A stretch of DNA of 64,000 nt from Neoarius graeffei (lineage: Eukaryota; Chordata; Actinopteri; Siluriformes; Ariidae), in assembly GCF_027579695.1 (NCBI RefSeq), contig NC_083570.1, positions 4,929,001 to 4,993,000 of the forward strand. The letters run 5' to 3'. The stretch's first letter is position 1. The number at the start of each line of letters is the position of its first letter. Both the position numbers and the translations under genes were made by a program. Shown here in pieces: positions 31,569-44,239 of this stretch. The notes beneath the pieces were generated by a model that searched no databases, was not told where the DNA came from, and worked only from the letters and a program-made list of their open reading frames with translations.

Positions 31569-32606
31569 TATTTTTATAGTAACCCCTCGGTGTACAATGG
31601 TAATGGGTTGATCTTTGCCTTTTCCTAGCTCATCATAGGTAAGTCTTACAATGGGTTTCAATGATCTTTTTGGCCTACTTGACTTAGGTGTCACATGCAT
31701 ATTAGAACAGCTCAAGGGTGGTTGTTCATCTTCACTAGAGCTGGGCTCTGACTCAGAGTCAGTCTTTGGAGCGACGTCTGGAGCATGCTCTACAGGTGAA
31801 TTGTCTCTCTCTGAGTGACTGTCCTCTGAAGGACTGAGGACTTCGGACTGCTCTGATCTATCAGCACTATGTCTTTCTCTCCTTTGGATGAGTTTTCCCA
31901 TAAACTTCCTGTAGGGTCTGGTTGGCCAGTCACACTCCAGATCAGAAGTGTCACTTGAGGTATTGCCCTCCCTTTGCACAGTGTGATCTGTTGTATTTCT
32001 TTTGTGTCTGTTGTGAACAGAACTTCGGGTTACAGGTCTCTTCGGCACATTCTCTGTTTCATCCATCACTGGGATCCTTACTTGATCTCCTATGGGTAGC
32101 AGATTATCCCTGTGCAATGTCTTGAGCTTTTCTTTCTCATTCAGGGGCTTCACTCTGTAGACAGGCAGGTTTGGCATCTTATCCACCACAACATAAGGAA
32201 CACTGTACCAACGATTCTCCAGTTTGTGTTTGCCCTTCAATCCAAGATTTTTCAGCAATACTCTATCACCAGGTTCCAGGTTGTGGAACCGGAGTCTCTT
32301 GTCGTATGCCTTCTTATTTTGCTGGTGTTTCTTATTGGAAACCTCCATAGCCAGGTTATAGGCTTTTTGCAAGTCTTCTTTCAATTTGGCAACGTACGCA
32401 GAATGTGGTTGGTCACCTTTGCCATCTGGGCAGGTCCCAAAACACATATCCAGTGGGAGTCTGGCCTCTCTGCCAAACATCAGAAAGTATGGAGAATATC
32501 CTGTAGCATCACACTTGGTGCTATTGTATGCATGCACCAGGTGTACCACATGCTGACTCCATTGTCGCTTCTTTTCTTGATTGAGTGTGGCCAACATGGA
32601 CAACAA
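31569..32606 (-). pseudogene. Gypsy integrase, C-terminal part
   Basis: Continues the integrase after the TGA at about 32607-32609. Contains NSTKCDATGYSPYFLMFGRE, the GPY/F-type region (DRVLLKNLGLKGKHKLENRW) and a charged tail. The Gypsy sequence ends at 31569, where the inserted DNA element begins; the open frame runs on into the transposon to 31362, but those last residues are transposon-derived. The C-terminus of the original protein is therefore missing or displaced. Confidence 0.85.
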
Positions 32607-32609
32607 AGT

Positions 32610-33717
32610 TCAATTAAAGCATTCAGGTTGGGGATCACCCTGTGGGTGGTAGGGGGTGCTCCATGACTTCTGTATGCCCAGTATCCTCAGCAGCTCTTTA
32701 ATGAGTCGAGACTCAAAATCTCTGCCTTGATCAGAATGAATATGAGATGGCAAGCCATAATGTATAAAATACTTTTCCACCAAGACTCTTGCAACTGTGA
32801 GAGCTTTCTGGTTTTGAGTGGGGAAAGCTTGGGTGTATCTCGTAAAATGATCAGTTATGACAAGCACATTACTCACTCCTCTGGAGTCAGGTTCCATAGA
32901 CAGGAAGTCGATACAGACTAGGTCCATAGGCCCAGAACTCACTATCTGATGTAATGGTGCAACTCTTGGACATGGAGTCTTCCAGAGGACACACTCTCCG
33001 CAATTTTTCACGTATTGCTCTACATCGACCGACATCTTCGGCCAGAAGAACCGGCTCCTGATCATGTCAATAACTCTTTCCACTCCTAAATGGCCGATAG
33101 CATCATGCATGGCTTTGAGTACCACTGCTCTGAACTTAGCAGGTAGCACTAGCTGCTGTGTCTTTTTTCCTGCATGGCCTGTGCTCACCTGATGTAGTAA
33201 CCCATCCGTCATGACCAGCTTAGCCATCTTTCTCTTCATAGGGAGCAACTCTGGGTTGTCTTGCCACTTGCCGCACTTTATAGCTTGGATAGTAGGTGCT
33301 ATCAAGCTGTCTTGAGCCTGGGCTGCAATTAAGTCCTGCCTGGACATTTGTTCCAGTGAGTTCAGCTGAAGATGCGTGGGGAAAGCATACACCTCAGGAA
33401 TGCACTCAGGTGGAGCTCCAAGCTGTTCAGCATATTTTGGGGAATCTACCGATGGACCCAGAACACCAACTCGCTGGCAAATTGACTTGACTCCAGCCTG
33501 AGAGATACTCTGCCATTCCATCTCCTCATCTCTTGTCTCTATGCGTGATAACAGATCAGCATTGATGTTATTTCTACCAGGTCGGTAAATTATGTCAAAA
33601 TTGTACACTGACAAATCCGACAGCCATCGATGTCCGGTGGCATTGAGCTTTGCCGATGTCAAGACGTAAGTTAGAGGATTGTTGTCTGTATGCACAGTAA
33701 AGCAGGCTCTGTAGAGC
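32610..33717 (-). pseudogene. Gypsy RNase H end and integrase core
   Basis: Begins after an in-frame TAG at 33718-33720 that splits RNase H; HTDNNPLTYVLT and GHRWLSDLS are the RNase H C-terminal motifs. Integrase follows with the His-His-Cys-Cys zinc domain (HDAIGHLG... CGECVLWK) and the DDE core: Asp in CIDFLSME, Asp in HSDQGRDF and Glu in the PQPE segment near 32620. A TGA then stops the frame where this family has an Arg codon, a likely CpG-type change. Two nonsense mutations within 1.1 kb show the copy is dead. Confidence 0.88.
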
Positions 33718-33720
33718 TAG

Positions 33721-34607
33721 TCGTGAAATTTCTCGACAACTGCCCATTTAAGCGACAGGAACTCTAACTGGTGAATGGTGTAGTTTTTCTCTGAAGAACT
33801 CAGTTTTCTGCTCGCGAATGCCACTGGCCTCAACCCCTCTGGGTGCTCTTGATATAGAACAGCTCCAAGTCCTGTAAGACTAGCATCCACGTGCAGCATG
33901 TATGGTTTGTCAGGATCTGCAAAGGCGAGCACTGGAGCATTCGTCAAACACTCTTTGATCTTTTCAAAGGATTCAGTACATGACTCATCCCATCTGTCTC
34001 CAAATGGTTCCTTCTCATCCAAATAAACATCACTCTTCCCTTTTTTTGGCCTTCTGCCATGCTGGGTGGGGCCATAACCTTTAGTGAAGTCTGTCAAAGG
34101 GCGGACGATGGAGGAGTAATTGTGGATGAATCGCCTATAATACCCACAAAATCCCAAAAAGGATCGTAGGGTCTTGAGATTGGAAGGTTTGGGCCAAGTG
34201 GTCACAGCTTCAATTTTTGCAGGGTCAGCAGAAACGCCCTCAGCAGTCACAATGTGACCCACGTACTTGACCTTTGTTTGACAAAACTGGCACTTGTTAA
34301 GTGAGATCTTTAGTCCAACCTCTCCGAGTCTGTCCAGCACCTTTATGAGTCTCTCTTCATGTTCTGCCAAGGTCTTTCCGAAAATAATCAAATCATCCAG
34401 ATAGACTATTACTTGGAGCATGTTCATATCGCCAACGGCTCTCTCCATAAGCCTCTGGAAGGTCGCAGGAGCTCCAGTTATGCCCTGAGGCATCCTTTTG
34501 AACTGGTAGAACCCAAGAGGGCAGATAAATGCAGTTTTTTTTCTTAGTCCTCTTCTTTCCTGGCTATTTGATAATATCCACTTTTCAAGTCGAGAACAGA
34601 AAACCAC
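33721..34607 (-). pseudogene. Gypsy reverse transcriptase palm/thumb and RNase H start
   Basis: Contains LGFYQFKRMPQGITGAPATF, the YLDD active site (near 34400), the GHIVTAEG and FLGFCGYYRRFI motifs typical of Gypsy, and the RNase H start (LHVDASLTGLGAVLYQ). It is out of frame with the upstream RT half because of indels between about 34540 and 34680. An insert-like charged segment near 34040 (GRRPKKGKSDVY) lies between RT and RNase H. Confidence 0.88.
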
Positions 34608-35728
34608 TTACTCCCTGACAGACAGTCAAGAGCCTCATCGATGCGTGGGGTAGTATATATTGGTTTGGGACAGTGCGGCTATTGAGCGTACGGTAGTCGA
34701 TGCACATCCTGATACCCCCATTCTTTTTTCTCACAACCACTATGGGCGATGCATATGGACTTCTGGACTCTTTGACAATGCCTGCTGCTAGTAGCTTCTG
34801 GATGTGATGCCGCACGTCGTCAATATCTGCTGGGGCAATGCGCCTGGAACGTTCACGAAACGGGCGTGGATCAGATAAGCGGATCGTGTGCTCCACCTCT
34901 TTGGCGAGTCCCACATCAAGTTCATGGAGAGAAAATACATCTGCTCTCTCCGACAGTTTCTGTCGGAGCCTTGTCTTCCATGCTTCGGGAACAGGTGACT
35001 CAGCAAAGTCGATCATGCTGACATCGAAAGCATCCTCAGCCTCTGGCTTTTGTTCTGGCACTGTGGTAGCCACATCCGCCACACACAGGTGACCCAAGAC
35101 AGCGCCAGCTGGAATTGTCACTTCCTTCTGCGACTCATTAAAAACTAGCACTGTTAACCGGTTAATGTCCACAGCATTGCTTGGTATTGCTATAGGTTGA
35201 AGCATGACACCTAATGGGAGAGAAGCTGTGTTGGAGGCCTCTACCATCAAGATGTCATTTGGCAGCGACTTTCCAAGCACCATTTTGCAGACTACTTTGC
35301 TACTGCCACCTGCAGGTAAGGTAAGTGAGCTTGGACCCCCCAACTGCACAGAACCTACTTCATCCTCCTCCTCTCTTTTTGGCAAGCCAATGGGTTTTTC
35401 TTTGATGGTTTCAGGTAGAGTGTTCTGTATGCTAAGGGTGAGGACCACAGTCCCTCCAGCTTCCGCTTCACGCAGCTGGGCCAGTCGCTTGGCTAGGTTA
35501 GCTTTGGTATTTGTCCCTAAAATCACAGGCGTCTGATCAGGACCTGGCGGATCAGGGCAAATGAGGGCCAGGGCTGACAGGGCTGTTGGGGTACCTGATA
35601 CCTTCTTGGGAAACTCTAGGCCCACCACCGCATAGCCAAGGTAAGGGTAAGCACAGTCACTTAAACCCCAAATGTTGAGACTACTTACTGGGTGAACAGG
35701 AGTATCAGCGAGATACTGAGATATTGAA
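34608..35728 (-). pseudogene. Gypsy protease remnant and N-terminal half of reverse transcriptase
   Basis: The first third (SLNIWGLSDCAYPYLGYAVV and FPD-like segments) corresponds to the C-terminal part of the aspartic protease region and its linker. The RT start is clear: LDVGLAKEVEHTIRLSDPRP, then RSPYASPIVVVRKKNG and MCIDYRTLN near 34700-34780. The protease active-site DSG/DTG is absent because the upstream part is replaced by the hairpin MITE. The frame breaks near 34650. Confidence 0.82.
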
Positions 35729-36178
35729 AAGTAGCGATTTTCTATGCTATGGAAAGTCCGCACTATAATGACAGGCGTACTAACACCTTCTGCGCACTTC
35801 GGCAGCGCATTGATACGGAGCTCAGATATCAATGCGCTGCCGAAGCGTGCAGAAGGTGTTAGTACGCCTGTCATTATTTATAGTGTGGACTTTCCATAGC
35901 ATAGAAAATTGCTATGTTTCAATGTGTGTAACTGAACTTGTTTCATATCACTGGTCATATAAACCTATGTAAACAGGAAAAACGCGGAAGAGTTTGGTCG
36001 CATCTAACTACAGCCCCAAAAAATACCATTGGCCATGCTGAGCCTAGCTACATTGCTAACAGGAGTGACAGCGCGTCTGACTGACTGGGAGGTCGCGCAA
36101 AGCTCGGACAGGTATGGAGCAGCTCGTCTCAATTCAGATAAGAGCATATTTCATTATGGAAGTACAGTGGACTGTTCC
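35729..36178. mobile_element. Hairpin MITE at the gag/protease junction
   Basis: 35729-35815 and 35827-35915 form an almost perfect inverted repeat of about 87 bp (centre near 35821, including GCGCATTGAT / ATCAATGCGC). It is followed by 260 bp of a fish-type repeat ending ...AGTGGACTGTTCCTTTAA near 36178. Gag reads into it from one side and protease sequence resumes on the other. The outer ends and target duplication are not certain, and part of gag is missing here. Confidence 0.65.
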
Positions 36179-36798
36179 TTTAAGCTTTCCATTATTCTCC
36201 TCCTTTTTTCTTTTGCCGAGCCCTCACTCTCTTCCACCATCAGGTAAGCTTGCTCTAACCAGTGGTCAAATTGTTCCTCTCCTGCTGGTGTAGGTACAGT
36301 ACCTGAAAAGATCCGCAGGCGGCGGTATCCTCCACCTTCCATTGATGGCTTGGCAGATTTATCGAACAGATCACCAACAGCACGAAGGATGGCTTCTGTA
36401 GGAGAGACAGACTGTTGGGTCAGCAAAGCCTGCACATCTGCCATAGACTTTCCTTCTGCCTGGAGAAGCGTATTCAGTTTACGGGTAAAATCCAACTCAG
36501 GACCTGAGCTTCGAGCCACAGTGAAGATTGGCCATACTGTTTGTCCATCTGAGCTTCGCACTTCACCTGGGACGTCTGCCTCAGTCAAGTTTTCTTTGCA
36601 CTCACAAAGCACAAGCATTTCATTTCCAGTGTCACTTAACATTCTTCCTCTCACTCGTACCCGTCCCAAGCATTTTACAGTTTGTAATGTCTCTTCTATT
36701 TGGGCTATTTCTGTTTTCTCAGGAACTGTGGTCAACAAGGCATGGCGCTCTTCCAAGTTTTCACCTCGACACCAGTTCTTCAGCTTGTTCCCGTACAT
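36179..36798 (-). pseudogene. Gypsy Gag, N-terminal part (PNMA-like)
   Basis: ATG at 36798 opens about 200 residues resembling the N-terminal half of PNMA-type Gag proteins, up to the [11 protein letters not shown] segment that precedes the capsid core. The capsid core and any CCHC knuckle are absent: the hairpin MITE takes over, and the last few codons of the frame (to 36154) belong to it. The start lies about 100 nt inside the primer-binding site. Confidence 0.75.
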
Positions 36799-36896
36799 TG
36801 TGACAACCTTTGCCGCACTTAGTTAAATCTACAACACTGTATTTTGTTTATCTTATTTAGTTTCAGTTATGTTAGAAACCCAAACTCTATTTGTAC

Positions 36897-36915
36897 AATC
36901 CCAGCGGTGCCTCCA
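36897..36915 (-). promoter_or_regulatory. Gypsy primer-binding site, tRNA-Thr type
   Basis: On the coding strand TGGAGGCACCGCTGGGATT lies 4 nt inside the 5' LTR. It is complementary to the 3' end of vertebrate tRNA-Thr(AGT) as I remember it, including CCA. This fixes the element's orientation and the inner edge of the 5' LTR. Confidence 0.8.
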
Positions 36916-36919
36916 TTTA

Positions 36920-37517
36920 TGTAGCCCACTTCTCACAATTACCGCAGAAAGGGGCCCTGGTTTCGTAAAGCAGCTATTTTAACTTAAAATAAAGCCCCTT
37001 GTAATCATAGTTTTACAACAACTAGCCTAAATGATGGGCAGCTACATTACTCACCTTTACCCTTAGGGTGTCTAAGAAATATACAAACTTTAAGGAAATA
37101 ACCAGTCAGTTATTTATTTAGCTTTTAATATGATTTCACAACATAAAAACCCTATCTAACAAAAATAAATAAATAAAATTAAATAAAAACTTTTGTCTTT
37201 CTTCGTCTATTTAAATCACAAATCAAATCACAAAGATCTCCTTTCCTTTACACAAATTCGCCAAATTATTACTTCCCATGACAGCAAACCATTACCCCTT
37301 CTATTCAAACAAAACCCCTCAGTCAACAAAACCACACTCCAAGTTTCAATGAAAATGATCAAATACCCTTCAAGTTGGACAATACCTTTAAGTACCACGA
37401 ATACTCTTAAATTAGTGAAATATGTTTAACTTATCACTAGTGCCTTTAAAAGTTAGAAAATACCCTTTTAAGTATAACAAATAACTCAAACACTCAGTGG
37501 GCCCACACTCACTCACT

Positions 37518-37600
<83 letters not shown>

Positions 37601-37740
37601 CCGGCAGAAAGCAAAAAAAAAATGTTGCAGGCCTGATATTGTGTTGCTTGAGTGCGATGAAATCCACAACTTTAATCCAAAAACAGTGAAAATACAAGTG
37701 TTACCTCCAGTGCAGCTCAACTGCAAAGAGCAGCAGTTTA
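36920..37740 (-). repeat. 5' LTR of the Gypsy element, part proximal to gag
   Basis: Matches 27187-27634 of the partner LTR except for an extra block (about 37207-37590) that ends in a long (AC)n microsatellite (37518-37600). It is interrupted after GCAGTTTA (37733-37740) by the giant inverted-array element and continues at 46472. Confidence 0.92.
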
Positions 37741-37859
37741 GGGACTCCCTAAAGTGAATGACGCATGAAATGGAATGACGAATGACAGCTAGTGATTTGA
37801 ACAATAAATGGTCCCTTGCCATTCAGATTCTTATAAATGGAATAACGATTGAAATGTAG

Positions 37860-39660
37860 GTGGAATGACATGCTTTCAGCTCATGAAATGGAATGACATT
37901 GTTTCTAAGTGGAATGACATACTTTGAGGCAATGTTATCAGTGATATCACCTATAACAAATGGAATGACAGTGTTTTTAGGTGGAATGACACACTTTGAG
38001 CATATGTTATCAGGGATATCTCCATTTACAAATGGAATGACAGGGAATTTAGGTGGAATGACATACTTTTAGGTTATCAGTGATATCACCTTTTACAAAT
38101 GGAATGACAGTGTTCCTATGTCTATGTTTCAAGGATATCTAGTTGGGCCAAGAGGTGGACGGTTTCATTCAATCCAAATAAAGCTAAATCCATACAGTTT
38201 AGTAGGAAAATAAATAAATGTAAATAATCACAAGCAAGGTTATGTTATCAGTGATATCACCTTATACAAATGGAATGATGGTGAATTTAGGTGGAATGAC
38301 ATACTTTTAGGTTATGTTATCAGCGATATCACCTTTAACAATGGAATGACAGTGTTTCTAAGTGGAATGACATACCTTTAGGCAATGTTATCAGTGATAA
38401 CACCTTTAACAAATAGAATGACAGTGTTTCTAGGTGGAATGACATACCTTTACCTTATATTATCAGTGATATCGCCTTTTACAAATGGAATGGCAGTGAA
38501 TTTGGGTGGAATGACTAGCTAAAAGTATGTCATTCCACCCAAATTCACTGCCATTCCATTTGTAAAAGGTCATATCACTGATAACATTAGCTAAAAGTAT
38601 ATGTTATCAGTGATATGACCTTTAACAAATGGAATGACAATGTTTTTAGGTGGAATGACAAACCTTTAGGTTATCTTATCAGTGATATCACCTTTTACAA
38701 AAGGAATGACAGTGTTTTCAGGTAGAATGACATACTTTTAGGCAATGTTATCAGTGATATCACCTTTTACAAATGGAATGACAGTGTTTTCAGGTGGAAT
38801 AACATACTTTGAGGCAACGTTAGTGATATCACCTTAAACAAATGGAATAAGAGTTTTTCTAGGTGGAATGACATACTTTGAGGCAATGTTATCAGTGACA
38901 TCTCCTATTACAAATGGAATGACAATGTTTTTAGGTGGAATGACAAACCTTTAGGTTATGTTATCAGTGATATCACCTTTTACAAAAGAAATGACAGTGT
39001 TTTCAGGTAGAATGACATACTTTTAGGCAATGTTATCAGTGATATCACCTTTTACAAATTGAATGACTGTTTTTAGGTGGAATAACATACTTTAAACTAA
39101 TGTTATCAGTGATATCACCTTTTACAAATGGAATGATAGTGAATTTAGGTGGAATGGCATACTTTGAGCTAATGTTGTCAGTGATATCGCCTTCAACAAA
39201 TGGAATGACAGTGTTTTTAGGTGGAATGACATACTTCAAGCTGATGTTATCAGTGATATCACCTTTAACAAGTGGAATGGCACTGTTTCTAGGTGGAATA
39301 ACACCTTTAGGTTATGTTATCAGTGATATCACCTTCAACAAATGGAATGACACTGTTTCTAGGTGGAATAACACCTTCAGGTTATGTTATCAGTGATATC
39401 ACCTTTTACAAATGGAATGACAGTGTTATTAGGTTGAATGACATACTTTTAGCTAATGTTATCAGTGATATCACCTTTTACAAATGGAAATACAGTGTTT
39501 TTAGGTGGAATAACATACTTTGAGGCAATGTTATCAGTGACATCACCTCTAAAAAATCGAATAACAGTGTTTTTAGTTTTAGGTTGAATGACATACTTTT
39601 AGGTTATGTTATCAGTGATATCACCTTTTACAAATGGAATGACAGTGTTCCTATGTCTAT
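37860..39660. repeat. Left 72-bp repeat array of the giant element
   Basis: Each unit contains GGAATGACAGTGTTTTTAGG, then TGGAATGACATACTTTTAGG, then ATGTTATCAGTGATATCACC and TTTTACAAAT. Units are diverged by point changes and deletions. A block of about 90 bp (ATATCTAGTTGGGCCAAGAG...) at 38133-38222 recurs at about 39668-39757. A short inverted piece at about 38515-38590 forms a local hairpin. The 24-codon period makes spurious open frames. Confidence 0.92.
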
Positions 39661-40689
39661 CTTTCAAGGATATCTAGTTGGGCCAAGAGGTGGACGGTTT
39701 CATTCAATCCAAATAAAGCTAAATCCATACAGTTTAGTAGGAAAATAAATAAAAGTAAATAATCACAAACACCCTGGCTTAAATTTACATAGTAACTGTT
39801 ATTGGGACACTCACATAAACTCGATCATTATGAAGGTATGTCTGTTAATTAACTGTTTGAGAAGCCTCAAATATCGTTTATCGTTTACAATTCCTAAAAA
39901 TATACAATTCCTAAATTCTTTCCCAGTTGAAAGAAGACGCTTTCCTGAAGTGTGTAGATTTTTCTAGAATTTTTAGAAGCTGTTTAATGTGGGAAATCTG
40001 TTGATAAGCAACCTCACCCCTGCCCATTTTAATGGAAAAACAAGCTTCAAACTGATATATAATTGTGAAAACTTACTAAAACAATTTTAAACTCTTTTTA
40101 TGATTGTATTATATTAGGACCAAAAACAGAAAAAAATTAATTTAAGGCCAAAGCCTTTTTCTCAAATTGATGCTGTTAGGCCCCCAAAAACGCCTTTCCA
40201 GTCCACAAAAGAATGTGAAAAAAATCAGTGGTGCTATGAAAAAAATTATGCCATTATAATTAACACCAAATGTGGAAATAAAACATTTTGGTCGTTCAAC
40301 TCTGATTATGCAACTTTAAGTGCATTAAGGCTTGTTAAACTCAGAAAAATTCTTCAAATATGTTATAGCACTGAAGGTGTGCTGGAACATTTAACTGGTG
40401 AAAACAATATATAATGGAAACACTTTTTCAAGCTTCCTATCCATTCATGGATGATCTAGATGTATTTAGTGAGTCCTATGTTGAAAAGAAATTAAGATAA
40501 GTCACCAATGCCTTCTGGATAATTTGTCTTAGTTCTTTTGTTGTTTTTGTCAAAAAAGTTAAACCTGATTCATGCACTTGTTTTCTGACTGAGCAAATGA
40601 TTTATAACCCACCTATTTAAGTTAAGAAAAACCTGTCTTCATTTAACAGTTGTACAGCTGTCTTACAACTCATACTTATGTAAGCTAGA

Positions 40690-41045
40690 ATATATAGATA
40701 ATGGAAACTTTACATTTTGTCAAAATGATAGTGAAACAATTGCTCATTTGTTGTGAGAATGTAATTTTACCCAGTTTTTTAGGAAAAGTTTTTCTTCATG
40801 GATAAAGAATTGTTCCCACTTATGTAATGTGATTCTTGGTTTACAGTTTATCTTATTTGGACAGGTCTGTTACAGACAAGATTTTTACTTCATTTAATTG
40901 TTTGCCAAGTTTTTCTATTTACAAATGTAAGTATCAGAATTGTCAAGATCACTTTGGAAGTTTATTAAAAGAAATGTCTGTTAGTTATGAAATAGAAAAA
41001 GACAATTTATTTATCAATTGCTCCTCTAATAAGTTATTCGAATTC
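40690..41045 (+). pseudogene. Decayed LINE ORF2 C-terminal remnant, plus strand
   Basis: Read with stops ignored, the segment gives a zinc-knuckle-like FCQNDSETIAHLL, a Cys, a WIKNC segment and an ILFG segment, the order seen at the C-terminus of L1-type reverse transcriptases. At least one stop falls inside. The similarity is weak and judged by eye. Confidence 0.35.
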
Positions 41046-42289
41046 TAGTGGTTATATCAAAATTTATTTACGAACAGCCCTAGAAACACATATTTAATTT
41101 AGATAACCAATGCTTGCTTGAACCATCTGGAATGAATGTGTGAGCGGTTAACCGTTTAATAACATAAAAAAACCTGAATCACATTATCTACACATTCAAC
41201 ATCTTATGTCAAGAGGTCAGGAATTCGTCATTAGTAATAGGATTCAGTGATGAAATGTTGAAAAAAAAGGATTATCTAATTCTAATTATTTAATTAAGAA
41301 ATACTTTCATAACATTTCATGAAAATGATAGATTTTTAAAAATTTATTTTGCTGTTTGAGTTCAAATGTTTTTTAGTTGTTTTTTTGGCATTTATTCATT
41401 TTTGTCAAGTTTATGTGCATTTTTTTTTTTATATCATACATTCTAAAGTACCAAAATGATAAATATGAGCCCAATTGGCAAAAATGGTATGATTTAAAAA
41501 AAACTGGTTAGCAATTATGACAGATGCACATATAAAAATTGATAAAATAACTATTTTGCTCAGATATGTGCAAAGAAGAAAAAGAGGCATAAATACAATT
41601 TTAACTTAGCCAAACAAAATATTTTCAAATGTAAAAGCATAGGTGTAAAACTTTGTTTAGATTGTTCAAGACTTCAAAAACACTTACAACATCGATAAAT
41701 ATAATGCATTTTCAGCCTGCAACTACTCCAAAATTATGAAATATTGGTCAACCTGACATTTACTTTGCTAAAATCATTATACTTCGAATTCACAAAATTA
41801 AAGCCAGAATCCCAGATTTTAATTGACACTTATCCTTTTCAAAACATTACAAAAAACACCCTAGTGAACAAGTTTTGTATTAGAACAGTGTAGTTTTCAA
41901 GATATTGGCGAAAAAACTAAGATCGACTTGAACATTGGAGATGTAAACAACAGTGGCGGACAGAAAACACAATGAGAGAAATTATGTATTTTCGTGGCTC
42001 CCTAGGCTTGAATCTTAGTTTTCTTCCTTTCTGAGTCATTTTAGTCACAATCGACCTAACATCACATGTCCTGATATAAATTAAGCCCACTGGTACCAAA
42101 TTGACGGGAAATAATCCCCGAATGTAACTATGCCTGTTTCGAAGGTCATATTATGTTATACGAGAAGGATCTGGGATTCTGTCTTTAAGAAATGAAATCA
42201 CCTATTGTTCTTTTTTTAGACACTACCTGTTATCGCTACATTACACCAAATTTGTAAACCTTTATATATGCGTATATATTTAAATATCA

Positions 42290-43150
42290 AGAAAGCTCAT
42301 ATTTTGAAACATGCTGGCATTCGTAAAAAAGATAACTTATAGTTTCTTCTTCCTGTTTACAGAAGTCACACATTTTGGAATCTTTAAGTTTCATTTTATG
42401 CAATAGGCTATTTGTAGGTATAATTTTATGTAAAATAGTCTTGAAACTATTACCATTTTCAATTTTAGATTGCTCGCTTCTTCACTTGTTTGTCAATCAT
42501 ATTATTTGTGGTTTTTTTCATATATGCTTTAATTGAATGAAGTATACTCATATAATAAGACAAGTTTATCATATGACATGATGCTTCCATCTTATTGACA
42601 ATATCAATCATGTAGACGAAACCTGATATGAACATATTCTTATCATCTAAAGTCCTATTGTGAATCACTATGTTAACATTATTCCATCGACAGTCTCACA
42701 TTGCGTTTTAAAAAGTTTCTCTTTTATCTTACTATATTGTGCCCATCATTTTAAGACATCTGACCAGAATTCATTTGTTTTTGATGCAGATGAATTGTTG
42801 CTAATCGATGCCTTATTATACAGATAAAAATCTGCATGTTTTGGTGATGTATTCATCATAAATAGATTTTCAAAGTTTGATTTATCATGGGAGTGGAAAA
42901 CTCATCCAACACTAATTCCATCCTCAGGGTAATTTCTGGTGATTAATTTTCTTTTCATTATGTCTGGTTTTCCATTCCAAATTGAACGTAATCAAAGTTT
43001 TTCGATTTCTTTAGTTGCAGCATAAGTAGGAAGTGGTAGTACAATAGAAATAAGATTGAGCTTTGGTACAAGACGTTTTCATGACATTTGCCATGCCTAT
43101 TGAGGTAATTTCTCTTGCAAGCAACTGATTCATGTTCATTTTAATTTAAG
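42290..43150 (-). pseudogene. Decayed L1-type LINE ORF2 C-terminal remnant, minus strand
   Basis: On the minus strand, LPLPTYAATKEIEKL and IWNGKPDIMKRKLITR (about 42930-43070) match the region after the RT domain in L1-clade elements (KLQK-FIWNGKK-R). Further on, HKMKLKDSKMCDFCKQEEET and ISYLFYEC (about 42320-42400) form the C-terminal CCHC-type motif. Several stops and frame changes separate the pieces. It points to an old LINE captured in the loop of the giant element. Confidence 0.6.
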
Positions 43151-44239
43151 TTTATCCTTACAGTTTCTCTCAACCATTTCTGCCAAATTATTGGTAAATG
43201 TTATGTCAAGGATGGTAAAATCTTTTGATGACCAATCTAAGTTATAGTTTTTACATACAAGGGTGATGTCTAGAAAACAAGCACATAATAGGATTTGAAC
43301 ATATGAATGGTCAAAATTAGTCCTGCTCCATTACTGTATATCATATTTAACAGCCTTTTAGTTAGGGAACAAATTTCACAGACTATTTTTTAGTCTAGGA
43401 ACAAATGTTTTGTTATCTCATTAATTGCCGTGTAAAAATAAGATTAATTTTTTCTATTTTCCACTTTGTTTAAAAAGCATGCATAACAAATATATGTCAT
43501 GCGAGCTCTGCCACTCAATCGTAATGCCACTTTTATCAGTTAACACTGGTAAAACCAAATATATAATGAAAGATCAGATGTGTTTGTTGTCTTTGAATGA
43601 AAAGTGTTGTAATCCTGTTTTAATTCATACATTTTGTTGACAAATGCATTTTCAGTAGTGACAATTGATGTCTGTGTTTGAATGATAGTTTATTGAAATA
43701 ACCAAAACCTGTGCACCAACTACTACTTGAAATAAGCAGACAACAGAAAAGAAATTATTGTGGCAAAGGAACAGTGAGAAATTAACTACAATTTGAATCA
43801 TAATTAAATTTGTCAAATTTTAGTTTTATCTCTCTGGGTTCCTAACATGCCTAATCCCATAAGAAAATGATTTATCACTATGGCAAGTTTTGGTAGAGGT
43901 AGTCCTTTAAGTTTTTAAGATCTGCTCTGAAACTGAAATTCTTTGAAAAAGAACTGCCATTCAGACTGGTTTCTATGCAAGAAAATGGAAAACCTTGCAG
44001 GAAATGATTGATTATGGTAACAAGTTTGGTTGACCTTGACTTTACAGTGTTCAAGATATACTCTGAAAATGAAATTCTAGGAAATTATGTAAGACTGCAA
44101 TAAAGAAAATCAATGAATTACCAGCTAGTGCATGCTTTTAGAAGATTATAATTTGAAACAGTTTATAGACAGACTGACGTCAAACAACTGGCCACATCAA
44201 AGGGCCTATACCTTTAACTGAATTCTAAAACCTGTAACT

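Larger units (their letters stand above)
39746..44235. other. Central AT-rich loop of the giant element
   Basis: About 4.5 kb with no open frame longer than 71 codons. Two LINE-like remnants are described separately. The rest shows no terminal repeats or domains that I recognise. Confidence 0.6.
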
